A DNA stretch of 64,000 nucleotides from Candidatus Desulfovibrio intestinipullorum (GTDB lineage Bacteria > Desulfobacterota > Desulfovibrionia > Desulfovibrionales > Desulfovibrionaceae). A model generated the notes under the pieces. The model did no database searches. It was not told where the DNA came from and saw only the letters and a list, made by a program, of their open reading frames with translations. Shown here one piece after another: positions 47,984-57,560 of the stretch. Position 1 is the first letter of the stretch. Each line of letters begins with the position of its first letter. The stretch covers positions 1-64,000 of the forward strand of contig DXHV01000060.1 of NCBI GenBank assembly GCA_019113165.1, given 5' to 3'. A program made the translations under genes and the position numbers.

Positions 47984-49312
47984 CTAGCGTGGCGTTCCGC
48001 CCAGCACCGTCAGGGTGTGGAAGCGGTCGCCAATGGTTGTGTTGTTGGTCAGATTGGGCAGTTCCTTGCCCGGGGTGAGGCTCGAGACAATGACCTTGCC
48101 CACAATGAGCCTGTTGTCCTCGCCAGCCGGTTCATCAACGCGGATGCCCCAGAGATCGTGCAGGATGACCGGGCGCCCCTTGTAAGTACCTACATAGAGC
48201 ACCACATGGCCCTTCAGGGTGACCAAGGAGGCAAAGGGCACGCCCTGGCGTACAATGGTGCGCTCGCGTTCGCGCACGCTCATGTTCTTGAGAGAGATGC
48301 GCTCGCCGGCCCGTGCCTGGGCCTGGGAGTTTCTGGGCAGCCAGATACCGAAGGGCGCCATGAGATCGCGGGTCATGGCCGAGCAGTCACGCAAATCCAG
48401 CATGCCGCCCCAGCCGTACTTCTGGCCCACCATGGCATTGCCGAGGCGCGCCACATTGGCTTCCGTCATGGGCAGGGGCATGGCTTCCACGGCACCCGGG
48501 GCCACATTGGCACGCATGGCAACGGCCAGGCCGCTCTTGTCCTTCACAGGCACCATGACGGCATTGACGCCAGCCGCAGGCAGAATCACGCCTATGTCTG
48601 CCACGCGGCCCGTAGCGCCGAGCACGGTATGCTCCTGCACAATGGCTGCCAGGGGGCTTGCCTCCCAGCTCTCCATGAAGGTTTGGGTGACAGGAGCCAC
48701 ATCCTTTGCGTCCACCCAGCCGCAGGCAATGGAGGTTTCCACATAGTACCAGCGCTTGTCCGCGCTTCTGTGGCACAGGAGCACGGGCAGGCCCACAGGC
48801 AGGCGCGAGTACTGGAAGTAGTCAAAGGGATTTTCCTCGGGATCCGGGGTCGGCTCAGTGAAGCGGGGCAGGTGGGTGGGCATCTCCCGCAGGTCTGTGG
48901 AGGTCACCACAATGCCGGGACGGTTGATATTGGGATAGGTCTGCATGCGCGCATTGCTGCGCATGGCCTTCCATTCCCTGTCCTGCCAGCGGACCGATCC
49001 GTTCTTCCAGCCCCTGGCCTTGCGGTTGAGCATGAGGGAGGCATCCCTTCTGCTGATGGAGGGCTTTTTCATGTGCCAGGCGCCAAAGAGAGTGTTGCGG
49101 AACTTTTCCAGGGCTGCGCTCTGCTCGGCAGGGCTCAGTATGGGGCTTGCGGCATCCTTCTTGACATAGGCTGTCAGATCCTGGGGGAAGAGGCGCAGGT
49201 CGGCGATGTCGCACCTGCCGGTATAGACAGGGGGCTGGGCCGGCCTGCCGGCACAGCCTGCCAGGACAAGGCACAGGACAAGGCAGGCAAGACGAGTGTA
49301 AGGCTGAGCCAT
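47984..49312 (-). CDS. SH3/NlpC-P60 family lipoprotein (putative gamma-D-glutamyl-L-diamino acid endopeptidase)
   Basis: Lipoprotein signal LACLVLCLVLAGCAG; NlpC/P60 catalytic region VGQKYGWGGMLDLRDCSAMTRDLMAPFG...GHVVLYVGTYKGRPVILHDLWG. Confidence 0.88.
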   Translation of the reverse strand: MAQPYTRLACLVLCLVLAGCAGRPAQPPVYTGRCDIADLRLFPQDLTAYVKKDAASPILSPAEQSAALEKFRNTLFGAWHMKKPSISRRDASLMLNRKARGWKNGSVRWQDREWKAMRSNARMQTYPNINRPGIVVTSTDLREMPTHLPRFTEPTPDPEENPFDYFQYSRLPVGLPVLLCHRSADKRWYYVETSIACGWVDAKDVAPVTQTFMESWEASPLAAIVQEHTVLGATGRVADIGVILPAAGVNAVMVPVKDKSGLAVAMRANVAPGAVEAMPLPMTEANVARLGNAMVGQKYGWGGMLDLRDCSAMTRDLMAPFGIWLPRNSQAQARAGERISLKNMSVRERERTIVRQGVPFASLVTLKGHVVLYVGTYKGRPVILHDLWGIRVDEPAGEDNRLIVGKVIVSSLTPGKELPNLTNNTTIGDRFHTLTVLGGTPR

Positions 49313-49353
49313 GAAAACTCCTTGGACAGGACAGGGCCGGAAATGGCAGGAAA

Positions 49354-50232
49354 TCAGCCCAGTGTGACTGTGAACTTGTGCAGGAAGCCGGCCGGATGAT
49401 AGCTCTCCTTGGCCAGACGCAATCCTTCCTCGTCGAGATCCTGGGCCCTGTTGATCCACTGCACATCCGTGCAGGCATTCTTGCAGAAAACGTTGTTGAT
49501 GGTTTGATAGACACCGCGGATGTCGTTGAGACCCTTTTCATAGTGCACGCCCATGGTCTGTTCGTCCAGGCGTTCGCCAATGGAAAAGGCCACAATGTCC
49601 TTCCCTATGTAGAGGGAGCCTCCGCAGAGATTGTGGAACGTGTTGTAGTGGGAGAGGACGCGGTTGATGGCGTCGTTTTCGGCCGTCAGGGACGGCGAGT
49701 GGTCACAATCATGCCACTGGCACCATGTGTCCTGCAAGGCCAGACAGTCCTCTGCCATCCTGTCGTCCAGGGGATGGTAGTCCGGTTCGCCGTAGGTGCG
49801 GATGAAGCCGGAGACGTGATTCTTCTTCTTGTGGAAGCGGTTGCCGGGCAGGCGGACAAGGTCACTCTGGGCATAGAGGTATTCCCACTGTCCGCGGGCC
49901 GGTGCGGACGAGATGCGGCCGGGCAGCTGCTCCTGCCAGAGCGCTTCCAGCGCTTCGGGAACGCGGATGAAGGAGATGGGGCCATCGGCAAGGCAGGCCG
50001 CCCAGTCCACGGCATGCCAGTCGCCCACCGGGGCCCAGTAGGCCGTAAAGCAGGGCCAGGTCTGGCGTATCCAGCACAGATGCTCGGTAAAGCACCATTC
50101 CAGACCATAGTGCTGCTGCCATCCCCAGAGATTGACCAGACTGTAATCTATGGAACGCTGCGGCGTTTTCTGCCAGTAGGAGTAAAAGCGTTCGGCCTCT
50201 TCAAGCGTGACGGGAGAAAAGTGCAGATCCAT
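49354..50232 (-). CDS. DUF2156 (phosphatidylglycerol lysyltransferase C-terminal-like) domain protein
   Basis: GNRFHKKKNHVSGFIRTYGEPDYHPL...GGSLYIGKDIVAFSIGERLDEQTMGVHYEKGLNDIRGVYQTINNVFCKN. Confidence 0.8.
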   Translation of the reverse strand: MDLHFSPVTLEEAERFYSYWQKTPQRSIDYSLVNLWGWQQHYGLEWCFTEHLCWIRQTWPCFTAYWAPVGDWHAVDWAACLADGPISFIRVPEALEALWQEQLPGRISSAPARGQWEYLYAQSDLVRLPGNRFHKKKNHVSGFIRTYGEPDYHPLDDRMAEDCLALQDTWCQWHDCDHSPSLTAENDAINRVLSHYNTFHNLCGGSLYIGKDIVAFSIGERLDEQTMGVHYEKGLNDIRGVYQTINNVFCKNACTDVQWINRAQDLDEEGLRLAKESYHPAGFLHKFTVTLG

Positions 50233-50418
50233 GCTAGCAAGTCCCGGGCCCGGCTGGGCCCGATGCCTCCTTGAAAGAGAAAAATAGAGGGAGCCGCAGG
50301 CCCCGGGCACAAGGTCAGGCAGGCGGCTGTCAGAATGGCAAGATAAGTCCTTGTCCGTCGTTGTCAGCAGTCCGGTCGGGCAGGGACGGGACAGGGCGGG
50401 CAAAGTCAGCCGCTTTGT

Positions 50419-51852
50419 TCAGCTTTTTTTTGCAATGGCTTTCGAATCGTTCGTAGCCCTTGTCCCTGCCGCCTCCGCCGTCCTCTTGTGATGAATGTGG
50501 GAGCGCATGGCACAGGCGGTCCAGCGTCCGCGGAAGAAGACACAGAGCATGCACAGCGTCTGCACAACCTGGGAGATGAGCATGGCCAGGAAGACGCCTC
50601 CTGCCGTGCCCCACAGGACGTGTCCGAGCAGATAGCCCAGGGGGATGCGCAGGCCCCAGAAGCTGCTGCCAAAGACCATGAGATTGTAGTGAGTGGCCCC
50701 TGCGCCGACCATGACGCCGCCAAGAACAGTGGAGGCAATGGAGAAGGGCGTGGAGATCAGGTTGTAGAAGAGGTAGTCCACAATGTAGTGCCTGGTCGTG
50801 GGATCCATGGAGAGCAGGGCGGCCAGTTCGGCCCGGAAGGGCCAGATGAAGACGGCGGCAATGCTCATGAGTACCACAGCCGTGCGCAGCAGGGAGAAGG
50901 ATACGCTGCGTGCCTCGGTATCCCGTCCGGCGCCAAGACAGTTGCCCACCAGGACGGAGGCCGACATGTTGAAGGCCATGGCCGGCATGAAGAGAAAGGC
51001 CTCTATGCGCAGGCCGGCGGTGAGGCCAGCCAGGGCAGCCACGCTGTCCGTGGGCACGGAGGCGACCAGAATGAAGAGGACCAGGTAGCCGGACTGCCAG
51101 ACCAGGGAGGAGAAGCCGGCCGGAATGGCCACGCGGATGAGGTAGGGCAGGCCTACCTTAAGCCAGGCAAGGCCTGGCAGGTATCTGTGGCTCAGGTAGC
51201 CGTCCCTGATGAGAATGGAGCAGTTGAGCAGGGCGCCGAAGCAGGAGGCAGCTACGCTGGCCCAGGCTATGCCGAGATAGCCCCACTGGGGCAGGCCGAA
51301 GAGGCCGAAGCTCGTTCCGAAGCAGAACAGGGCATGCAGGACGGTGACCAGGGAGGCAACGATGAGGGGCGGAATGACCCTGCGCGTGGCCCTGAAGATG
51401 ACCCCGGAGGAGGCATAGACGTACTGGAAGGGCAGGCCGATCATGAAGATCTGCCAGATGTCCCGGGCCACGGGCTGGATTTCGGCAGGGATCTGCAAAA
51501 GCTGCAAAATGTCTGCGGCCAGCAGGTAGCCTGCGGCGCCCATGAGGATGCCGAGCAGCAGGGTGAGGATCAGGGTGGTTGAGATGTAGAGATTGGCCCT
51601 GCGCACCCGCAGGGCTCCCAGGGACTGACTCACTGCGGCTGTGGCGCCCGAGGACACGGCCAGACAGATCACCGAGAGAAAGAGCGAGCACTGATTGGCC
51701 ATGCCCAGGGCTGCCTGGACATCGGCCCCCAGGCGTCCTGCCGTCCAGACCGGCGTGAGCGTCATGAAGAACATGACGTACATCATGAGGAGCTGCGGCC
51801 AGGTCAGGCGCCATATGGCCCTGGGAGAAGTGGAAAGATCCGGTGTCTGCAT
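50419..51852 (-). CDS. MATE family efflux transporter
   Basis: About 12 TM ORF; IWRLTWPQLLMMYVMFFMTLTPVWTAGRLGADVQAALGMANQ...MSASVLVGNCLGAG. Confidence 0.9.
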   Translation of the reverse strand: MQTPDLSTSPRAIWRLTWPQLLMMYVMFFMTLTPVWTAGRLGADVQAALGMANQCSLFLSVICLAVSSGATAAVSQSLGALRVRRANLYISTTLILTLLLGILMGAAGYLLAADILQLLQIPAEIQPVARDIWQIFMIGLPFQYVYASSGVIFRATRRVIPPLIVASLVTVLHALFCFGTSFGLFGLPQWGYLGIAWASVAASCFGALLNCSILIRDGYLSHRYLPGLAWLKVGLPYLIRVAIPAGFSSLVWQSGYLVLFILVASVPTDSVAALAGLTAGLRIEAFLFMPAMAFNMSASVLVGNCLGAGRDTEARSVSFSLLRTAVVLMSIAAVFIWPFRAELAALLSMDPTTRHYIVDYLFYNLISTPFSIASTVLGGVMVGAGATHYNLMVFGSSFWGLRIPLGYLLGHVLWGTAGGVFLAMLISQVVQTLCMLCVFFRGRWTACAMRSHIHHKRTAEAAGTRATNDSKAIAKKS

Positions 51853-52105
51853 GGTTTGGTCTGAATCTGCCTTGCGGCAGGGAAGGAAGCGCGGAAAAGA
51901 TCGCTGGGGGACGAGTGACGGGACAGGTAACGCTTTCACGCGCAGGAGACGGGTCTCTGTCTCCTGCCCCTGGTGTCCTGCATCGTTGTCAGGAGCGGCA
52001 AGCAAAAAAATCCTCTTTTTGCGAGAGCGACAAAAAGAGGACAGCCTCCTGTGCCTGTCACGATCTGGGGACAGACACAGGGAATGAAGGAAAAGACGGA
52101 AACGC

Positions 52106-52218
52106 CTAGTATTTTGTTTTTGAAGTTCGTTAACAAGTCTGGATTGGGAAAAATCCATTTTCTACCATATTGTAGGAATTTCTTTGCCTATTAACGAACT
52201 TAGAGAACGCTATACTAG
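52106..52218. mobile_element. Candidate AT-rich palindromic MITE-like element bounded by CTAG at the lysA 3' end
   Basis: CTAGTAT ... AAGTTCGTTAA(52123-52133) ... TTAACGAACTT(52191-52201) ... ATACTAG, with inner hairpins TGGATT/AATCCA and CTAC/GTAG. Confidence 0.45.
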
Positions 52219-53480
52219 ATGGTGGTTGCCGTGAGGTCGTCCAGCGTCTGGCGGCGGCGGATGAGGCGTGCCTCGCCCGCTTCCGTGATCAGAACTTCCG
52301 CAGGCAGGGGCCTTGTATTGTAGTTAGAGGCCATGGAGAAGCCGTAGGCGCCGGCATCCAGCACACCCACGAAATCGTTCTCATGGATTTCGGGCCAGAG
52401 GCGATCCTTGGCCATGATGTCGCCGCTCTCGCAGATATTGCCCACCAGGGTCTGTTCCATGACCGGGCGCTCGCCCTCTGCGTCGCCGTAGATTTCCACA
52501 TCGTGGAAGGATCCGTACATGGCCGGGCGCACCAGCACGTTGAAGCCCAGATCCGTGCCCACGTAGCGGCGCGGTCCGTTGTTCTTCACGGCTTCCACGC
52601 TGCCCAGGAGCAGGCCGCATTCGGCCACCACATAGCGGCCGGGTTCCACCAGGAAGCGGCCCTCGTAGCCGTGCTGTGCCTTCCAGGCAATGAAGAGCTT
52701 GTCCAGTTGTGCGCCGAGGTCGGCCAGATCCAGACGGGGCTCGTTCTCGTACTTGTGGTAGGGGATACCGAAGCCGCCGCCAAAGTCAATGACCTCGATC
52801 TGACTGCGCAGGGAGGCCGGGAAACCGGCAATGAGGTGCAGAAGGACGTCGGCGGCCGCCACATAGCCGTCAGGCTGCATGAAGAGGGAGCCTATGTGCT
52901 GGTTCACGCCGGCCAGGGTGAGATGGTGCTTTTCCAGAATACGGAAGGCCTCCTCCTGATCCTCTGGGCAGACGCCGAACTTGGTTTCCTTGCCGGCTGT
53001 GACGACCTTCTTGTGGTGGCCTGCGCCAATGCCGGGATTGAAGCGGATCATGACCCTGCCGCCGGGATTGAAGCTGCCGTACATGTCGAGCTGGGAGAGG
53101 GAGTCCACGCTCACCAGCACCTTGTGGGCAATGGCATTCTTCATTTCCGCAGGAGAAATGTTGTTGGAAATGTAGAAGACGTGATCGGTGTCGTAGCCTG
53201 CCAGCAGATCCATGTGCAGTTCGCCGGGGCTCATGGCATCAACAGTCAGCCCTTCCTCGCGCACAATCTGCAGGATGGTCTTGTTGGTATTGGCCTTGGC
53301 AGAATAGTTGACGACAAAGCCGGGCACTTTGCACATGCTGACGAGTTCCCGGCAGCGCTGGCGCAGGATGACTTCATTGTAGACATAGAGCGGAGTGCCG
53401 AATTCTTCGGCCAGGGAAGCAGGTGTGCGGGCGCCAAAGAAGGAGGTGCCGTCTGTATATGCGGAGCGGATGTTGGCCAT
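52215..53480 (-). CDS. lysA: Diaminopimelate decarboxylase
   Basis: FGTPLYVYNEVILRQRC, VNYSAKANTNKTILQIVREEGLTVDAMSPGEL, EVIDFGGGFGIPY, VEPGRYVVAECG, CESGDIMAKDR. Confidence 0.97.
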   Translation of the reverse strand: MANIRSAYTDGTSFFGARTPASLAEEFGTPLYVYNEVILRQRCRELVSMCKVPGFVVNYSAKANTNKTILQIVREEGLTVDAMSPGELHMDLLAGYDTDHVFYISNNISPAEMKNAIAHKVLVSVDSLSQLDMYGSFNPGGRVMIRFNPGIGAGHHKKVVTAGKETKFGVCPEDQEEAFRILEKHHLTLAGVNQHIGSLFMQPDGYVAAADVLLHLIAGFPASLRSQIEVIDFGGGFGIPYHKYENEPRLDLADLGAQLDKLFIAWKAQHGYEGRFLVEPGRYVVAECGLLLGSVEAVKNNGPRRYVGTDLGFNVLVRPAMYGSFHDVEIYGDAEGERPVMEQTLVGNICESGDIMAKDRLWPEIHENDFVGVLDAGAYGFSMASNYNTRPLPAEVLITEAGEARLIRRRQTLDDLTATTI

Positions 53481-53902
53481 GGGAAATATCCTTGAGAGAG
53501 TAGAAAAAATCAGGAAAAACGCAAACTAAGCGTTGAAGAGGCGGGCACGATAGCGCCCGCGAACAAAATTTGTCAATACATGCTTTCAGCTTTGCACGTG
53601 ACGGAATGGTGACACGGCAGCCTCAGGGGGTTCCCGGATGCCCGGGCTGCTTTCTTCCAGGCCGCAGGGCCTGGTCGGGCCCAAAGGGGGAGTGCTTTCC
53701 CTGTCCGTCAGGGACAGGGCAGGGGAGCCTTGCAAAAAAAATCATGTACTATCAAGCGCTAAGCTTTTTTGCGCGGTTGCTGCTGCTCTTGTCGAAACAG
53801 GCTTTTTAGGATAGGTACAATTCTTTGCTATCAATTTGATGCCAGGGCTGAAGCGCCCCGCACGCAGGGGCCGCCCCGATTTTCGCATGATGGAGGACAG
53901 GC

Positions 53903-54331
53903 ATGGGCATAGAAAACGGTGATACTGTCAAGGTGCACTACACAGGCACATTCCCTGACGGCAGGGAGTTTGATTCGTCCCGCAATTCGGGCCGCGAGCC
54001 GCTGGAATTTACGGTTGGACAGGGACGGATGATTCCCGGATTCGAGGAAGCCGTCCTCGGACATGAAGTCGGAGATCGCTTTGTGGTCACTCTGCCCTGT
54101 GAAAAGGCCTACGGAGCCGTGGATCCCAAGCTCTTCTTCACGGTGGCCAGAGAGCAGGTGCCTCCGTCCATTCCCCAGGAAGTCGGTACCAAGATAGAAC
54201 TGTCCAATGAACATGGCACCATGTATGCCGTGATTTCGGAAGTGACGGACACGGAAATCACGCTGGATGCCAATCACGAGCTGGCTGGCAAGGACCTGTG
54301 CTTTGACATCGAGATTGTGCAGGTGAGCTAG
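53903..54331 (+). CDS. FKBP-type peptidyl-prolyl cis-trans isomerase (SlyD-like)
   Basis: NGDTVKVHYTGTFPDGREFDSSRNSGREPLEFTVGQGRMIPGFEEAVLGHEVGDRFVVTLP...DANHELAGKDLCFDIEIV. Confidence 0.95.
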   Translation: MGIENGDTVKVHYTGTFPDGREFDSSRNSGREPLEFTVGQGRMIPGFEEAVLGHEVGDRFVVTLPCEKAYGAVDPKLFFTVAREQVPPSIPQEVGTKIELSNEHGTMYAVISEVTDTEITLDANHELAGKDLCFDIEIVQVS

Positions 54332-54430
54332 CAGCGTGCAGGCAACGCCCTTTCTCGCAACAAGGAGCGGCAGGGGTTTTCTCGAGGTGAACGAACATTG
54401 GTGCCCATTCCCCGGTGCCCGGAGATTTTC

Positions 54431-56623
54431 ATGAGCAAGACAAGTGCCCGGCAAAGTGCCATTCAGGCCATTACGACCTACAATCCCGAATCGGACGGCT
54501 TCAATTTCCGTGACGTCAAGCCCACGGAGCTCTTTGGCTGCAATGTCTTCAACGACAAGGTCATGCGGGAACGCCTGCCCAAGTCGGTCTACCGCTCCCT
54601 GACCAAGACCATACGCTACGGCGAGGCCCTGGATCCCGCCATTGCCGACACCGTTGCCGCCGTGATGAAGGACTGGGCCATAGAGCACGGAGCCACCCAC
54701 TATACCCACATTTTCTATCCCCTCACCGGCCAGACCGCAGAAAAGCACGACAGCTTCCTCATGCCCGACGGCAATGGCGGCGTCATTGCCGAGTTCTCCG
54801 GTTCCATGCTCATCCGCGGTGAGGCGGACGGCTCCTCCTTCCCGTCCGGCGGCCTGCGCTCCACCTTCGAGGCTCGCGGCTACACGGCCTGGGACGTGAC
54901 CAGTCCCGCCTACCTGCAGGAAAATCCCAACTGCATTGTCCTGTGCATTCCCACCATGTTCCTTTCCTGGACAGGTGTTGTCCTGGACAAGAAGACGCCC
55001 ATGCTGCGTTCCGGCCAGGCCCTGAACCGCGAGGCCAAACGGCTGCTCGAACTCTTCGACATCAAGAGCGACCTGCCCATTGTCTGCTTTGCGGGCCTTG
55101 AGCAGGAATACTTCCTCATAGACAACAACTACAATTTTGCCCGTCAGGATCTGCTCATTGCCGGTCGCACCCTCTTCGGGGCCAGACCTGCCAAGGGCCA
55201 GGAGTTCAGTGATCAGTACTTTGGCGTCATTCCCCAGCGCGTGCTGTCCTTCATGATGGAAGTGGAGCGCGAGCTCTACAAGCTCGGCGTGCCCGTGCGC
55301 ACGCGCCACAACGAGGTGGCTCCGAGCCAGTACGAAATTGCGCCCATCTTCGAGCAGGCCAACGTGGCCGTGGATCACAACCACATGATCATGTCCACGC
55401 TCAGAAACGTGGCCAAGCATCACGGTCTCAAGTGTCTGCTCCATGAAAAGCCCTTCAGCTGCATCAACGGGTCCGGCAAGCATCTGAACTATTCCGTGGG
55501 CAGCGCCGAACTGGGCTCGCTCTTCGATCCCGGCGACACGCCCCATGCCAATGCCAAGTTCCTGGTCTTCTGCTGCGCCCTCATCCGCGCCGTGCACAAG
55601 TACGGCGGCCTGCTGCGTGCCACCGTGGCCAGTGCCAGCAATGATCACCGCCTTGGCGCCAACGAGGCTCCGCCGGCCATCATGTCCATCTTCCTTGGCG
55701 ACGAGCTCACCCAGGTGCTGGAAGCCTTCCGCTCCGGGCATCTGGAACAGGCCGAGTCCGGCAAGAAGTCCGGCATCATGGACGTGGGTGTGGATACGCT
55801 GCCCCCGCTGCCTAGGGATCCCGGCGACCGCAACCGCACAAGCCCCATTGCCTTTGTGGGCAACCGCTTCGAGTTCAGGGCCCTGGGGTCGAGCCAGTCT
55901 GCCGCCGACTCCGTCACGGCCCTCAATGCCATGATGGCCGATTCCCTGGGCTATGCCGCCGACTGGCTGGAAAAGGAGCTTGCTTCCGGCATGAGCTTCA
56001 ACGAAGCCGTGCAGAGCTTCATCACCCATGTCATGGAAGAGCACAGCGCCGTGATCTTCAACGGCGACGGCTATTCCGACATCTGGCACAAGGAAGCAGA
56101 GCGCAGAGGCCTGCCCAATCTGCACAACACGCCCGAGGCCCTGCCCGTGCTGCAGGCTCCCGAAGTCGTCGAGCTCTACGAGCGCCTGGGCATCATGCGG
56201 GCTGCCGAAATCAGGGCCAGGACCGAGATCTATCTGGAACAGTACTGCAAGACCCTGCGCAGCGAGTCCATCCTGACCGTGCGCATGGCCAGGACCAGCA
56301 TTTTCCCGGCCGCCCTGGGCTACCAGAAGATGCTGGCCGAGACCTGCGCCGCCATCAAGGCCATGGGCCGGGAATTCAGGACCACAACCTTCGATGCCGT
56401 GACCGAGGGTCTGCGCGGCTTGCAGGACAGGGTCAACGAACTTGAGACCCTCATGGCGTCCGTGGAAGCCGAACAGGAACTGCAGAAGCGGGCCGACCGC
56501 TACTGCAACGAGGTCCTGCCGGCCATGGAGGCCGTCAGAAGCGTGGCCGACGAGCTCGAATGCCTGATTCCCGAGGATATGTGGAGCCTGCCCACCTATC
56601 AGGAAATGCTCTTCAACAAGTAA
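54431..56623 (+). CDS. glnN: Glutamine synthetase type III
   Basis: [99 protein letters not shown]. Confidence 0.97.
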   Translation: MSKTSARQSAIQAITTYNPESDGFNFRDVKPTELFGCNVFNDKVMRERLPKSVYRSLTKTIRYGEALDPAIADTVAAVMKDWAIEHGATHYTHIFYPLTGQTAEKHDSFLMPDGNGGVIAEFSGSMLIRGEADGSSFPSGGLRSTFEARGYTAWDVTSPAYLQENPNCIVLCIPTMFLSWTGVVLDKKTPMLRSGQALNREAKRLLELFDIKSDLPIVCFAGLEQEYFLIDNNYNFARQDLLIAGRTLFGARPAKGQEFSDQYFGVIPQRVLSFMMEVERELYKLGVPVRTRHNEVAPSQYEIAPIFEQANVAVDHNHMIMSTLRNVAKHHGLKCLLHEKPFSCINGSGKHLNYSVGSAELGSLFDPGDTPHANAKFLVFCCALIRAVHKYGGLLRATVASASNDHRLGANEAPPAIMSIFLGDELTQVLEAFRSGHLEQAESGKKSGIMDVGVDTLPPLPRDPGDRNRTSPIAFVGNRFEFRALGSSQSAADSVTALNAMMADSLGYAADWLEKELASGMSFNEAVQSFITHVMEEHSAVIFNGDGYSDIWHKEAERRGLPNLHNTPEALPVLQAPEVVELYERLGIMRAAEIRARTEIYLEQYCKTLRSESILTVRMARTSIFPAALGYQKMLAETCAAIKAMGREFRTTTFDAVTEGLRGLQDRVNELETLMASVEAEQELQKRADRYCNEVLPAMEAVRSVADELECLIPEDMWSLPTYQEMLFNK

Positions 56624-56712
56624 CGAACGTTCCAGGCTGACGGGGAAGGGATGCCGCAGGGCATGCCTTTCCCGTCTTGCCTGTTTGTCTTCCCGTCAAG
56701 GAGAAACCCTAC

Positions 56713-57420
56713 ATGCCTCGTGTTGAGAACAAGCCCCTGTCTGCCGATCCCGGCCTGATGGGCAACATACAGTCCGAAGTGGCCGTGGAAAACCGGCCTC
56801 TGCTGGACTTTATCATCAGCAAATCCAAATTCCTGGTTGGCATCGTCGTCCTCCTCGTTGTCGCCCTGCTCGGCACAGCCGTCTACCGCTATGTGGAAGG
56901 CAGCCAGCGCGAGACAACCCTGGAAGAGCTGGCCAGGATCATGCAGCGTCCGGCCGATGCCAGACAGATTGCCGACATTGAAGCCCTGGGCAGGGACTGC
57001 CCGTCCAGCATGCGCACCGCCGTCTCCGTGGCCCTTGTGCAGAGTGCCCTGACTCAGGGCCTGCGGGACAAGGCCGAAGAGGGCTATGCCCAGGTGGCCA
57101 GCGCCGACTTTGACTCGCCCACCGGGCTTGCTGCCGCCCTGAACCAGGCCGGCATGCTCATGGGCAGCGGCAAGTATGCCGAAGGCGTGCGCATTGTGCA
57201 GAGCCTGCTGCCCCGTCTGGGCCAGCAGAGCGGAGTCCAGGCACGGATGATGCTGGCCGAGGGCGCCTTCCGCGCCGGCCAGTACGATCTGGCCGCGTCC
57301 ACCTTCGAGGAGCTGGCAGGCACGGTTCCCGTACAGCTTGACAAGGACTACTGCGCCGCACGGGCCGGGGAAATCCGGGCCATTGCCAAGGCCGAACAGG
57401 CTGAAAAATCTGAACAATAG
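56713..57420 (+). CDS. Single-TM tetratricopeptide repeat-like protein (YfgM-like)
   Basis: N-terminal cytosolic segment, one TM helix (FLVGIVVLLVVALLGTAVYRYV), TPR-like helical repeats. Confidence 0.65.
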   Translation: MPRVENKPLSADPGLMGNIQSEVAVENRPLLDFIISKSKFLVGIVVLLVVALLGTAVYRYVEGSQRETTLEELARIMQRPADARQIADIEALGRDCPSSMRTAVSVALVQSALTQGLRDKAEEGYAQVASADFDSPTGLAAALNQAGMLMGSGKYAEGVRIVQSLLPRLGQQSGVQARMMLAEGAFRAGQYDLAASTFEELAGTVPVQLDKDYCAARAGEIRAIAKAEQAEKSEQ

Positions 57421-57424
57421 AAGA

Positions 57425-57462
57425 CAGACCCGCGCAAGGCCCTGGGGCCTTGCGCGGGTCTG
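57425..57462 (+). other. Strong hairpin between TPR gene and iorA, no U-tract
   Basis: CAGACCCGCGCAAGGCC-ctgg-GGCCTTGCGCGGGTCTG. Confidence 0.6.
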
Positions 57463-57560
57463 CCTGCAACAATTGTCCTATGGACGACAGCACGGGGGAG
57501 GCCGCACACGTCCTTGCCAGCGCGCAACACGCCCTCTTGCTGTCATTTGGGGGTTTATAG

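Noticed and set aside
53480-53600. Lysine riboswitch in the lysA leader
   Set aside because: Only a short GCGGGC/GCCCGC hairpin is present; the leader is too short and lacks L-box motifs.
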